A stretch of 64,000 nt of DNA from Chlorops oryzae (taxonomy: Eukaryota; Arthropoda; Insecta; Diptera; Chloropidae). The position numbers and the translations under genes were made by a program. Positions within the stretch are counted from its first letter, which is position 1, and each line of letters opens with the position of its first letter. The notes beneath the pieces were generated by a model. That model ran no database searches. It had not been told where the DNA came from and was given only the letters and a program-made list of their open reading frames with translations. The DNA lies in contig CM035808.1 of NCBI GenBank assembly GCA_020466095.1, positions 73,029,188 to 73,093,187 on the forward strand, in the 5' to 3' direction. Below are positions 53,529-64,000 of the stretch, one piece after another.

Positions 53529-55440
53529 TCATAAGGTTTCTGGAATTTCAACGGGCAGCAGGCAGAGCTTTGTGATTGGCCTTGTGATGACACCGAACTG
53601 TGTTTTAATATCGACAATGCGAACAAGGCCATCGTCTCCAGGATTCACCTGAACGATTCTTCCTTTCCTCCATTTAAACGGAAGCCATTGTGTGTCCATG
53701 AAGACGACAAAATCGTCGACCTTCAAATTCAGCTGTGGTATCTTCCATTTATCTCTTTTATGTAGATTCAAGAGGTATTCCATTTTCCAACGTTGAGCGA
53801 AGCGGTGATGCAGAATCTTCACTTTCTCCCAACGCATAGTGAGCGGCAAATCTGCTTGTGATTCTTCGGGCCATGCTGTGAGAGCGGCTCCTCGGAGGAA
53901 GTGTCCGGGCTTCAGTGCCAACAGGTCTGCAGGATCTTCCGACATCGGAGTGAGCGGGTGCGAGTTCAAGACTCCTTCAATGCGTGTGAGTAATGTGGCG
54001 AATTCTTCAAACGAGAATTAGTGCGGGCCAGCCACCTTGACGAAGTGAATCTTGAAGCTTTTGACTACCACCTCCCATAATCCACCCATAGGAGAGGCGT
54101 GGGGCGGGATCAGATGCCATTCGAACCCTTGTAGGGAATACTTCTTTTGAAGGTTATCAGCTCAAAGGAAGCTGGTGAACTCAGTATCCAAACCATTTAT
54201 GGCGCCGATGAAGTTTCGGCCGTTGTCGGAGAAAATACGTCTGGGCAGGCCACACCGTCCTACGAACCGATGAAATGCTGTTCGGAAGGAGGCAGTAGAT
54301 AACTCGGAGCACAACTCCATATGAACGGCTTTGGTGGCGAAACACACAAATACGCTAACATAGCCCTTCAGATATGGAGCGGTTTGAAGAGTGGAGCTTT
54401 TAATGTCGAATGCTCCGGCAAAATCGACGCCAGTATGCGTGAACGGCAGCAACAACGTCGACCTGTCGGCTTGCAAAGCAGCCATCATTTGTGTTTTCAA
54501 TCGTTGCTTGTGGATAGTGCGCGTATGACAGCGAGTAATGCATCTTTTGATCTTTCGCTTCAATCGCGCGATGTAGAAATTTTGTCGTATCATGCGAAAC
54601 ATGAGCTGAGCGCCGCCATGCAAGAGTGTTTGGTGTAGCAGCAGGCACGATGATTTGATACCTTTCATCTTGTATTAGTTCGGCGTGAATAAGCCGACCT
54701 ACGAACCGATCAAATGTTGCTCGGAAGGAGGCAGTAGATAACTCGGAGCACAACTCCAGATGAACGGCCTTGGTGGCGAAACACACAAATACGCTAACAT
54801 AGCCCTTCAGATATGGAGCAGTTTGCAGAGTGGATCTTCTGATGTCAAATGGTCCGGAAAAGTCGGCGCCAGAGTGCGTGAACGGCAGCGACAACGTCGA
54901 ACTTTCGGCTGGCGAAGCAGCCATCATTTGTGTTTTCAATCGTTGCTTGTGAATAGTGCACGTATGACAGCGAGTAATGCAGCTTTTGATCTTTCGCTAC
55001 AATCAAGCGATGAAGAAATTTTGTCGTATCATGGAAAATATGAGCTGAGCGCCGCCATGCAAGAGTGTTTGGTGTGTGAAATCCAAATATAAACGGAAAA
55101 ACGTCGAAGCAGCAGGCACGATGATTGGATACCTTTCATCTTGTGTTAGCTCGGCGTGAATAAGCCGACCATTGACGCGCAGGAGTCCATCATCATCAAT
55201 CAGAGTATTCAAAGATAACAGCTCGCTGTTCTTTCCAAGTGGCTTTCCTACGCTGAGATCCTGATACTCGAGTGGATAATGAAATGTTTGTTAAAATGAA
55301 ATTAGACGATTTCTCACTTACGTCAGCTCCTCTTTTGAAAGTATGAGTGTATTGCGACTCGGTGTCATTTCCCTTCGCGCTTGCCTGTAGAAACGCATTA
55401 CATAGCCGATGACTCCAAGCGCCCGATCATATGATGAAAA
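53529..55440 (-). pseudogene. Element D pol remnant: integrase and DUF5641 with internal tandem duplication
   Basis: 55003-55212 has the integrase lead-in (GLLRVNGRLIHAELTQDERYPI). 54400-54939 and 54162-54668 each carry part of the catalytic core (FVCFATKAVHLELCSELSTASFR and the same with MELCS). IFSDNGRNFIGA follows in the left copy only. IPPHASPMGGLWE and the DUF5641 end (NPGDDGLVRIVDIKTQFG) complete it at 53529-54160. RNase H-linker residues (VLARFSSYDRALGVIGYVMRF) sit right after protease near 55440, so RT is deleted. The internal duplication and a stop near 54018 disable it. Confidence 0.85.
54260..55137 (-). repeat. Tandem duplication of 439 bp inside the integrase of D
   Basis: TACGAACCGAT...AGCCGACC is repeated at a 439-base period (54260-54698 and from 54699). 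The right copy has about 35 extra bases near 55077-55110 that the left copy lacks. The copies have diverged by a few percent, so the duplication is not recent. Confidence 0.85.
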
Positions 55441-55977
55441 TCTAGCGAGAACGTCCTCTTGAAGCCAATTTGTCAATTTTGGAAGCACCACTGCATCAAT
55501 CTCTTCCTCAAACGTGGACCGAGGCGATGCTAGAATGATGGTGCACTCCTTTTTTGAAATTTAAGTGCATTGGCCGCCCATGCCGGACACATTGCATATT
55601 TATGGGGTTGTTGGAAGCTGCAACTGCAGCTGCATCCGCTCAGTGATAAATGTCCTTTGCGAGCTCTGATCTAAGAGTGCTCGCAATAAAAATCGTTCTC
55701 CATTATGCACAATATGTGCGATGGCCGTCGGCTAAACCACCTGGATGTGACTGACGGAGACGTGTGCATGTGCTTGTGACGTAGAAGGAGTAGGAGCGCT
55801 CACGCAATTCGAAGTCTTCGATTCCGCAAAACGATGCACCGGTTGGCTCGCCGGGGACTCCAGGGGAGATGTCAATGGGGGTGAAGAAGCTTGGCCATCT
55901 GGTGTTGCGGCACCATTCGGAAAATGCAGCAAAGTATGGTGGCGTTCTTCGCACTTCGCACAGTTGAAGTTACTAGG
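55440..55977 (-). pseudogene. Element D end of gag and protease
   Basis: The minus strand from 55977 reads CAKCEERHHTLLHFPNG (last gag knuckle), a serine/proline-rich linker (55732-55932), then a protease-like ALLDQSSQRTFIT and ILASPRSTFEEEIDAVVLPKLTNWLQ, which joins directly to RNase H/integrase linker sequence. It parallels element C (5563-6100) but is distinct in sequence. Confidence 0.75.
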
Positions 55978-56243
55978 ACTGTCATGGATAAAGGCTACTA
56001 AGCAACATTCAAACGTTGCCTCATTTTAAAACACCCTTAAAGCATTCAAATGTTACCTTGTATTAATACGCCCTTAACACAAACGAACACACACGTTGCT
56101 CGCAACTCATATCTACATATTTCTAAATCCAATTTCGGCATTCCAGCAGACGCCGTAATTATACATAACACCAACTCCACGCTCGCTCTAATTACAATCG
56201 ACCCAAACGAAAGAATGCCGCTCCTCAAGTGTCATGCACTAAT

Positions 56244-56400
56244 CGATTGCACAAGTGCCATCCGAGTCTAGCGACCCTTTTCTATTTTGATTATCGCTTG
56301 CACATGTGCCATCCGATTCTAGCGATCCTCTTTCGCATATTTGACTATTGAGTCACAAAGCAAAGGGCGGTCAATCCATGACCCTATAGAAATTCAGTAT
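56244..56400 (+). promoter_or_regulatory. Possible U3 region of E with direct repeats and TATA
   Basis: Two copies of a motif of about 36 bases with period 51 (TTGCACAAGTGCCATCCGA at 56248 and TTGCACATGTGCCATCCGA at 56299) precede TATAAATA near 56399. The layout is that of LTR enhancer repeats and a core promoter. A further 31-base direct repeat (56967-56997 and 57010-57040, ACCGTGGCAGCACTAGCAAC core) and AATAAA near 57112 follow. Confidence 0.5.
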
Positions 56401-57455
56401 AAATATAAGATTGTTTGTTAGAATAATTAATTGGTGTAAGCATCTTCAAATGGCGATTTTTGGCCATACGCGAACCCTTGAGCGAAAAAATTATTAAAAA
56501 TAAAAATGTGAAAGTGAAAATGGTGAAAATGCGTAAAAAGAAGAAGAAAAAGACAAACTTAAATATTTTGCTCAAATCTTACAAAAAAAAAAAACATTTA
56601 ATTTTGATTGACAACGAAAAAACAAAATTCTTTATTGAAAAAAAAAGAAAAAAAAAACTCAAAACGTTCACAAGTTAATTTTTTGGAAACTGGGTACTAG
56701 CACCTACAAGTGCTTGAACGGCTTGTGGTTATGTTAACCAAAAAATACACAATTAATTGAGAAAAAGTTAACAATTCATAACTTCTCCGCACATCTAAGG
56801 ACTAATACAACTTTAAAGGACGTCAATCAAACTTAAAAAATATATAAGAAGAGTGCCTCCCTGCCTGAGGCCCAACACCCCCAACGATTGAGCATGGGGG
56901 ACAGCTTTAACAATTTATCAGCAGCAAAAATCATATATAACGCATCAACCGAAATCATCTGTAACGCATCAACCGTGGCAGCACTAGCAACGCCCGGCAC
57001 AGTAGAAACCATCAACCGTGGCAGCACTAGCAACGCCCGGGAACGCAAACATCTGTACATCTATACAAGCCACGAGTGAACAGCTAAGTCACCTATATAT
57101 ATATTCAATCCAATAAAAAAATTTTTTTAACGCACCAATTAAAAATTTAAATAAATATTAAATGTTAATTCTCATTTTAACTTTAAACATAAATCATTTT
57201 CGAATTAAACGAATTTTATTTTGCCACCCAAAATAGAGCATAATCTATTCGTCAATGAAAGTACATACTTAAATCTTTTTTAATTATGATAAAAATTATT
57301 ATACATAAAAAACATGTGCAACAATATTTTTACACAAATATTTTCCAATACTATAATTTATTAAGTTTTTACTTATTAATAATCTAAAAATCAAATTACT
57401 TATTCCGTTTTGAAACATACATATTCTGACTTAGAAAAAGACCAAAAAAAACAAA

Positions 57456-58085
57456 ATGACACCAATTGACTTGATAAACACAGCTGTAGAGCTATTACCA
57501 GAATGCGATGGAAAAATCGAAAACCTTAATAAATTCATTAGTGCACTAGATTTACTTGACACCATCAAAGGCGAACATGAAGCTATTGCAATTTTATTAA
57601 TAAAAACAAAATTAACACAAAACGTTGGCAGACTGATAACAAATGAAAATACTATAATTGCAATAAAAAATATATTAAAACAAAATGTGAAACATGAGCC
57701 AGCACACTCGATTGCAACAAGAATGCTCAGCATAAAACAACAACAAAAATCTGACCACGACTTTGCAAAAGAAATAGAAACCCTAGCTGCACAGCTCGAA
57801 AGCGCATATATTTCAGACGGTTTGACGCCGGCGCTTGCAAAACAATACACAGCACATTCGGCAGTCAAAGCAATTAAAACAAATGCAAAATCAGACGAAG
57901 TAAAAATGCTGACGCGAGCAAGCCACTTTGGGTCAGTTAGTGAGGCAATTAGTAAATTTGTTGAGTTAGGTTCTGAAAGCACAGGAACGATTCAAATAAA
58001 TTATATAAACAGACAACAATTTTCCGGCAGAAACAGAGGCCGAAATAATTCTTTTAATCGAGGTCAGAGTTCATATCGAGGATAA
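57456..58085 (+). CDS. Gag-like protein of element E
   Basis: 209 open codons. Helical capsid-like body (ENLNKFISALDLLDTIKGEHE, FAKEIETLAAQLESAYISDG) and an RGG/N-rich end (FSGRNRGRNNSFNRGQSSYRG). The N/R-rich sense continues past the stop at 58085 to about 58225, suggesting a recent stop. No CCHC knuckle. It fits Ty3/gypsy gag proteins of the mdg1/412 or errantivirus type, which use basic tails to bind RNA. The ATG is preceded by an A-rich context. A host gene cannot be formally excluded, but the LTR-like sequence upstream argues for a retroelement. Confidence 0.6.
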   Translation: MTPIDLINTAVELLPECDGKIENLNKFISALDLLDTIKGEHEAIAILLIKTKLTQNVGRLITNENTIIAIKNILKQNVKHEPAHSIATRMLSIKQQQKSDHDFAKEIETLAAQLESAYISDGLTPALAKQYTAHSAVKAIKTNAKSDEVKMLTRASHFGSVSEAISKFVELGSESTGTIQINYINRQQFSGRNRGRNNSFNRGQSSYRG

Positions 58086-58484
58086 AATAGAAATCGTAAC
58101 TCGAACTACAGATACGGGAACAATAACTTTAACCACCAACATACAAACAATGTCAGCAACGGTTATAACAGAAATAGTAACAATAATTACAACAACTACC
58201 ATAGTTTCGCGGTCCGTAAACAATAATAAATAAAAACAAAAAGTAAATATTGAGCAACCTGCATTAATTTGAGCAAAGCTGAAAAGTATTCTCCAAGGAG
58301 GACTGCAGTGTTTTTGTGCCGCTCCACCAGTAAATTGTGTGTTTGAAACACAAAATAAAGATAAGTATAGTGAATATACATACGGACATTCGTATATTAT
58401 TTGTTGTCGTCCAACTTCTAGGAACGACAGAAAGAGACACTCGGTCTCTGCAGCTGCTGCAGCAGCTAGCTGCTCTGCCCGAAA

Positions 58485-60600
58485 GTGATGCCAATCGGAC
58501 ACAGTCCACCATCCAATAGCTGCGACACGAACCAGTTAAAAGCTAGGCTTAATCAACATCCCGGTAGGGAAAATTTACTAATTCCCAGTAGGGAAATTAC
58601 ACAAAATGGTGACAATCTGGACCAGTCTACAAGTGAACAGCCAGGTATAAGCCAATTCAAAAATATTAAAATCCAGTTCGAAAGAAAGAGATCGAACTCT
58701 ACCAGTGGAATAACCTCTCTAAGCGTTAAGAAAAATAGCCCTAACAACACTCCTAAGAGTATTTTACCTAATTCCTCTTTGGACGCTCTTTCTAGAGATG
58801 TAATTGAACTTAATTCGTCCAAACAAAGTGCAATAGTTGCTGAAATGAATAAAGAGCAAAACAAGCAGCAGGCGGTGCTAATCGGTATGCACCGTTATAT
58901 TAATATTACGAAGAGGAAAAGAAGCCCTTCCGGAAAAAATGACAACAGGGCCAAACTTAATAAAATGGAAGCTCCTGCTTCTCAAGAAACACTAATTGGT
59001 AATTGGTTCGCTCCGCTTGCTGCAATTTCTGATGAAAATTCAACAGAAAATCAACCAAAAAAAGTATTTAAACCGCCCCCAATCTATTTGCGCGAGCGGA
59101 GCTCGAATGCACTTGTTACCAAATTAGCTAATTTATTAGGAAATAGCAACTTTTACGTAGTTCCCTTAAGTAGGGGTAATATCCATGAAACTAAAATTCA
59201 AACAAACACGGAAGACAGCTACCGAAAAGTTGTAAAAGAGTTTGAAGGAGCGAATAAAAATTTTTACACATACCAGCTAAAGAGTAGCAAAGGTATTACA
59301 GTGGTGATCAAAGGTATTGAAGCAGATGTTGACACAAACGAAATAAAGAGTGCGCTAGAAGAGAATGGTTTTCACGCAAGATCGGTTATAAATATATTTA
59401 ACAAAGCTAAAATTCCTCAGCCTATGTTTAAAGTTGATCTGTTGCCGGACAACTTAAAGCTTTAAAAAAAACGAAATTCATCCGATATACAATTTGCAAT
59501 TCCTGTTGCATCGTAAAATAACGGTAGAAGAGCCACATAAAAGAAATGGTCCCATACAATGCGCCAACTGCCAAGAATTTGGACACACAAAATCGTATTG
59601 TACATTGCGCACCGTGTGTGTAATATGTGGCGAGCTTCATCAATGCTCAGTCAGTGTTGGGCATTTTACACCAATTTGTAATTGTCTACGTGTCGACGTA
59701 GACAATCACGTAAACAATGTAGACAATGGTGTAGACAATGTAGACAATGTAAACAATGTAAACAATATAGAAAATAGTGTTGACAATATGTGTCTTTAAA
59801 ATATGTACCTCTATTGAAAAAAAAGAGAATACGAACAGATATTTTCCTGCGTTTTTAAGAACATTACCAGCAAAATTTCAAACGTACTGCTGTTTCTTCC
59901 CAATTATTTTGCATTTCGCTTCGTTCAGCTAGAATTCTTCGGATTTTAATTGAAATTCGTATCAATAGCTGCTACTTAAATTTACAATACGTTTTGGGAA
60001 TTATGAAGCAGTCAACACTATCAGCAGTCGAATTTTTTTATCAGTATCGAATTTTTTAAATGGTTTTTTCTAAATTGTCTACATTGTTGACATTGTTTAC
60101 GTAGAAAAATTGAATTGTTTACCTACATTGTCTACATGTAGAAAATCGTGTAGACAATGTATATGTAGACAATTCGCCCAACACTGTGCTCAGTCTGTGA
60201 TAAAAAATCCAAAAATTATCGCAATTTACTTAAATGTAGTAACTGCGATGGAAATCATTCTGCAAATTTCAGAGGTTGTCTAGTTTATCAAGATCTGAAA
60301 AAACGAATCAACATTAAAAAGGAATCAGCTCGTAATCCTACAAAAAATATTACTGTTTCGGTACCATTCTCCTCTCATAACCTTAATTTGAACCCCGTAA
60401 CTCCAGGAGTTTCTTATGCAAATGCACTAAAGTCCGCCACCTCTATTAGTGCTCCTACTAACAACAACAGTAGTCTTGAGATAATGATATCTACTCTAAC
60501 TCAAAGTTTGTCCCAATTTATGCAAACAATGCAAAGCTCACTCGACAGAATTGTGCAAATGCAAACACAATTAATGACAGCACTTTTGGATAAAATATGA
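58485..60600 (+). pseudogene. H2 ORF1, broken and interrupted by a MITE
   Basis: Open 58485-59465 (326 codons), matching H1 ORF1 (KGITVVIKGIEADV, HARSVINIF). A frameshift in an A-run near 59466 leads to the first knuckles (CANCQEFGHTKSYC, CVICGELHQ), where the MITE 59652-60186 splits the second knuckle. The rest (CSNCDGNHSAN-like and the Q-rich tail, 60195-60600) ends in TGA overlapping the ORF2 ATG. Confidence 0.85.
59652..60186. mobile_element. hAT-type MITE, 535 bp, with TGTAGACAAT arrays
   Basis: The ends CAGTGTTGGGC and GCCCAACACTG are bracketed by a perfect 8-bp duplication, TGCTCAGT (59644-59651 and 60187-60194). Both subterminal regions carry repeated TGTAGACAAT/ATTGTCTACA motifs, at least six in 59690-59785 and several inverted in 60075-60175. 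They look like clustered transposase-binding sites. No coding capacity. Confidence 0.93.
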
Positions 60601-63092
60601 ATTTCCTAAAAATTTGTGCCTGGAATTCGAACGGGTTACCCAAGCATAAGCTAGAAATTCAGAATTTCTTAAATCAGGAAGAAGTTGACGTTATGCTTCT
60701 CTCTGAAACACATTTAACAAACAAAAATTTCTTCTCAATCCCCGGGTATATAATTTATCAAACCAACCACCCAGACGGCAAGGCGCATGGAGGCACGGGT
60801 ATACTTATTCGTAGAAGAATACAACATTTTATTCTAGATTCTTACAGTTATGATTTCCTTCAGGCAACAACGCTTTGCGTAAGAGTGAGAGGTAAAAATC
60901 TGGTTTTATCGGCGATTTATTGCCCACCTCGTTTTAGCATAACCGAAAAAATGTTCTTAGACTTCTTTAAGACATTAGGTGATAAGTTCCTAGCAGCAGG
61001 AGACTTTAATGCAAAGCACATTTTCTGGGGTTCCAGAACGTGCAATCCTAAGGGTCAGCAATTATACAAGGCAATTGTCAATAAAAACAATTCTCTAGAC
61101 TTTTTATCTCCAAAACAGCTTATTGGCCAACAGATCTCCAAAAAGTTCCAGACCTCTTAGATTTCGGAATAACTAAAGGTATTGCAAGAGAGCTTATTTC
61201 TGCAAAAGCAACAACCGACCTCTCCGCAGATCATTCCCCAGTTGAATTCGTTTTGAACAAATATCCGGAACCAGTAGAACGCCCACCCAGCTTAACAGAT
61301 GCAGGCACAAATTGGTTAAAATACAAAAAGCACATAAGTGCGCATATTCATACTAACTATAAAATTGAATGCATTGATCACATTGACGATGCCGTAATTG
61401 TTTTTAACTTTTATTTGGCAACAGCAGCGCAAAAATCGACTCCTCATACTAAATATAGAACAAAACACGCCTTCTCTAATAGGGAAATAGAAAATCTCGT
61501 CGCAGAAAAACGAAGATTCAGGCGCGAATGGCAGCGGGTCCATTCTCCGTTGGCCAAAAACAATCTAAAAGAAGTAGAAAAAAAGCTAAGAGCAAGTTTA
61601 AATAGGGAGAAAGAATTTAAAACCCGCAACTTTGTCGAGAACCTTACGCCCAGAGGCTCAAATCGTAGTACCTTGTGGTTGGCAAGCCGCTCTATGAAGA
61701 CCCCAGTACAGAGTGAAACACCCGTTCGGTGTCTCAACAGTGGATGGGCGCGCTCAGATGAAGAGAAAGCTATGGTTTTTGCTTTGCACCTCAATAAGGT
61801 ATTCCAACCGAATCCGAGCAATGCTGAGCATGTTCTCCCAACTTTGTCCGAAAACACTCGTAGAATTTCCATACAAATCAGTTCAAGAGAAATTGTCGGT
61901 ATCATAAAAAATGAACTTGTCTGCAAAAAAGCCCCGGGACATGATCTTGTCACTCCAAAAATGTTAAAAAATATACCATTCGTAGCAGTACAGTTTTTAA
62001 CAGTGTTAGTTAATGCAATTATTGAATTCAGCTACTTCCCAAAAGATTGGAAACGGTCGGTTATTAAAATGGTGCCAAAGCCAGGAAAAGATCCTACCCA
62101 AACATCCTCTTATAGACCAATTAGCCTCCTGCCTTGTCTCTCAAAGTTATTCGAAAAGTTACTCATAGCTAAATTAACACCTTATCTGCAAGAGCAGAAC
62201 ATTATCCCTCCACATCAATTTGGGTTTAGAAAACAACACGGTACTATTGAACAGGTAAATCGGATTACAAATGAAATAAAACTTACTATAAAAAATCAGA
62301 AGATTACTTCCCTTTAATTTTCACGCGATCTTTGAGTCAAACTTAAAACATAGAACGTATCCAGTAAGACATAACTCATTTATTACAAAAACCTTTCAAA
62401 TAAACGCAGGAGTCCCCCAAGGGAGTGTTGTTGGGCGTTTTCTTTACCTTGTATACACAGCAGATATTCCAAATTACGATAGAATATTGATTTCAACATT
62501 TGCTGATGACACAGCGGTACTTAGTCGGCACAAGAACATAAGTATCGAAACTTCTCAGCTCCAAGATCACTTGAGCAAAATCCAAAGCTGGTTATCTAAA
62601 TGGCGAATCAAAATTAATGAGCCTAAATGTCAACACATTAATTTCACGCTCAATAGAAAAGCTTCTCCAGACATTTTCCTTAATAATGTACGCATCCCAC
62701 AATGTGAGGAAGTCACATATCTCGGTATTCATTTGGACAAAAGACTGAGATGGCGTAAGCATATTGAAGCCAAAAGAACCCAAATGAAGCTTAAAGCCAA
62801 CAGCCTGCACTGGTTAACAAATAGCCGCTCTCCTCTAAAGCTTGAATATAAAATCCTTCTATACAACCAAGTTATAAAACCAATATGGACGTATGGTTTA
62901 CAATTGTATGGAAATGCCAGCTCTTCGAATATAGAAATCCTGCAAAGAGCACAGTCCAAGATCCCAAGGACTATAACAGGAGCTCCTTGGTTTGTTTCGA
63001 ATGAACGGATCCATAAAGAGCTCAACGTAGAACTGGTTAAATCAGAGTTCACCAATATCAAAGAGAAATCAATAAAATGCGCAGACATGTAA
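60597..63092 (+). pseudogene. H2 ORF2: endonuclease and reverse transcriptase
   Basis: 60597-61160 is an APE endonuclease with the catalytic GDFNAKHIFWGS intact. A frameshift near 61150 moves to 61253-62317, the RT start (KKAPGHDLVTPKM, SYRPISLLPCLSKLFEKLL). After a stretch with deletion near 62300 (compared with H1), INAGVPQGSVVG and FADDTAVLS (62487 onward) and the C-terminal part to 63092 follow. About 85-90% like H1 by eye. No RNase H. Confidence 0.88.
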
Positions 63093-63529
63093 ATCCACTT
63101 GCCCGTGGATTATCGAACACATCGTACTCTTCGAGATTGAAAAGAAATGACCGGCCAGCAATTATAAATCGTTCTACAACAGCAGGTGCAATCCATGCAC
63201 GTCCATAAACTCAGCTTTCCTAGCTGATCGTCTACTCGGTGGGTGCACTCCATGCACCCTTGCAATCCACGCACAGCCTAGCTGCTTAAAATCTTCGTTT
63301 CCGCACCGTCAATATTTTACGTGTTTTTTCACACATCAGCAAAGCCCATTTTTCGGTATCCGAGGCCCGCAATGAACTTATTACTAAGTCATAATTTTTT
63401 CAATTAAGAAAATGCTTTGTGATTTGTAATATTGTCCAATTAGGTGTAAGATTTAAAAACTTATTGCTAGACTCCAATATTTGAGGAGTGATCCAATAAA
63501 TAATAAAACGTTTTAAAAAAAAAAAAAAA
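63093..63529 (+). other. 3' UTR and poly-A of H2
   Basis: Contains a short degenerate version of the H1 minisatellite (CCATGCAC-type repeats, 63190-63290) and AATAAA-like signals near the tail. Confidence 0.6.
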
Positions 63530-63547
63530 CACTACTGAAATGAAATC

Positions 63548-64000
63548 ATGAGTCAGAAAATCGACATAAGTGCCATTGAATTGAGGAGACCGTCGCTTAA
63601 AATCGCTGATAGGCAAGAACTGCTAGAGCAAAAGAACCAAGAGAACATTTTGTCACTCGAGTATGCAAAACAGGCGAACCAAGAATTGGAAAAATCAAAA
63701 TCTGAACAAGAAAATTTAAAGGATAAAATTATGGATATGTCAATAAAAATCAAAGAATTGAAAAAGAATTTTAAAAAGAAATTCGCAACCATGAAAAGAG
63801 ATATAAATACGTCAAATAAAAAGTCAAATGAGAAAATCGTTCAGTTAAAAAATCAATTATTATTACTTCAAAATGAAAATCATGAACTGAAAATAAAGAA
63901 AGATGAAGAAGAAATGAAAAATATGGCATCGAAAATACATATTTCAAAGAAAAATAAAAAACTCAAAATAAATATTGAACAAAAACATCGACCTTTTGAA
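63548..64000 (+). CDS. Coiled-coil ORF, open at the window edge
   Basis: An ATG 18 bases after the H2 poly-A opens at least 151 codons with no stop before the window ends. The sequence is almost all charged helix (LEQKNQENILSLEYAKQANQ, LKDKIMDMSIKIKELKKNF, LKNQLLLLQNENHELKIKKD), a probable long coiled coil. I do not recognise it. The coiled-coil N-termini of the gag units of gypsy G (28180-28340) are similar in style, so it may start another gypsy-type gag. A host coiled-coil gene is the alternative. The end is not visible. Confidence 0.5.
   Translation, partial: MSQKIDISAIELRRPSLKIADRQELLEQKNQENILSLEYAKQANQELEKSKSEQENLKDKIMDMSIKIKELKKNFKKKFATMKRDINTSNKKSNEKIVQLKNQLLLLQNENHELKIKKDEEEMKNMASKIHISKKNKKLKINIEQKHRPFE

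Larger units (their letters stand above)
52268..55977 (-). mobile_element. BEL/Pao element D, inserted in gypsy G
   Basis: The plus-strand left end TGTTAATGTTAGG replaces gypsy RT in mid-domain, as the 3' LTR of a minus-strand BEL element would. Right to left: end of gag, protease, deletion, integrase, DUF5641, and a further CCHC-type ORF. RT is missing. The right end is cut in gag by element E, so no target duplication can be checked. Same family as element C. Confidence 0.8.
55978..58400 (+). mobile_element. Gypsy-type element E, 5' part
   Basis: Probable LTR and leader (55978-57110 and beyond) followed by a gag-like ORF (57456-58085). No pol is visible; the element is cut by LINE H2. It replaces element D in mid-gag, so E probably inserted into D. 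The right boundary is approximate. Confidence 0.5.
58410..63529 (+). mobile_element. Jockey-type LINE H2
   Basis: Plus-strand relative of H1 with ORF1, ORF2 (ATGA overlap at 60597-60600) and a poly-A tail at 63515-63529. It contains a hAT-type MITE in ORF1. The 5' boundary is approximate and I found no target duplication. Confidence 0.85.

Noticed and set aside
59690..59785. TGTAGACAAT tandem motifs as a free-standing satellite
   Set aside because: They lie wholly inside a MITE with defined ends and target duplication.

Overview
This window looks like transposon-dense, AT-rich heterochromatin or intergenic DNA of an insect, most likely a higher (cyclorrhaphan) fly. The evidence is the mix of element families: BEL/Pao and Ty3/gypsy (errantivirus-like) LTR elements, jockey-type and LOA-type LINEs, a piggyBac remnant, hAT-type and other MITEs, and an irritans-group mariner that reads very much like horn-fly Himar1. 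I found no convincing host gene, rRNA, tRNA or CRISPR array. Nearly every coding region belongs to a mobile element and most are broken. Species cannot be assigned from the sequence alone.

Layout. 1-4763 and 12220-16988 are nearly identical. They are the two visible parts of what is probably a tandem duplication of about 12.2 kb, with its novel junction at 4763/4764. The duplicated block carries an internally deleted BEL element that has gag, integrase and an env-like gene but no protease, RT or RNase H; its flank; and a hAT-type MITE. Copy B (10411-15327) is complete, with 613-bp LTRs and a GGGGG target-site duplication (TSD). Between the two parts lie a second BEL family remnant (5280-6790) and a piggyBac transposase C-terminus (9857-10389).

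17930-27067 is a nested insertion. A decayed gypsy element (gag on the left, RNase H on the right) contains DNA transposon Y (18268-26597). The transposase ORF of Y is split by a related element X (19812-25158) with roughly 600-bp terminal inverted repeats. One X inverted repeat holds a MITE (19920-20498). The X transposase gene is split by the mariner (21196-22489).

27763-52267 is another gypsy element, G, whose 5' leader and gag occur three times in tandem, with a fragment of the X inverted repeat at both internal junctions. The second gag copy is split by a minus-strand jockey LINE (31042-41996). That LINE contains a minus-strand non-autonomous LTR element, F (32328-37994), with one intact 531-codon ORF. 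The third copy continues into protease, is split by a LOA LINE (46231-51549), and resumes as RT until BEL element D (from 52268) cuts it off.

D is interrupted near 55977 by a gypsy-like element, E (LTR and gag). E is followed by a plus-strand jockey LINE (about 58410-63529) carrying a hAT-type MITE in ORF1. The window closes inside an open coiled-coil ORF (63548 onward).

The genes do not form a host pathway. The window records successive insertion, internal deletion and duplication. The order can be read from target-site duplications and from reading frames that continue across the insertions.
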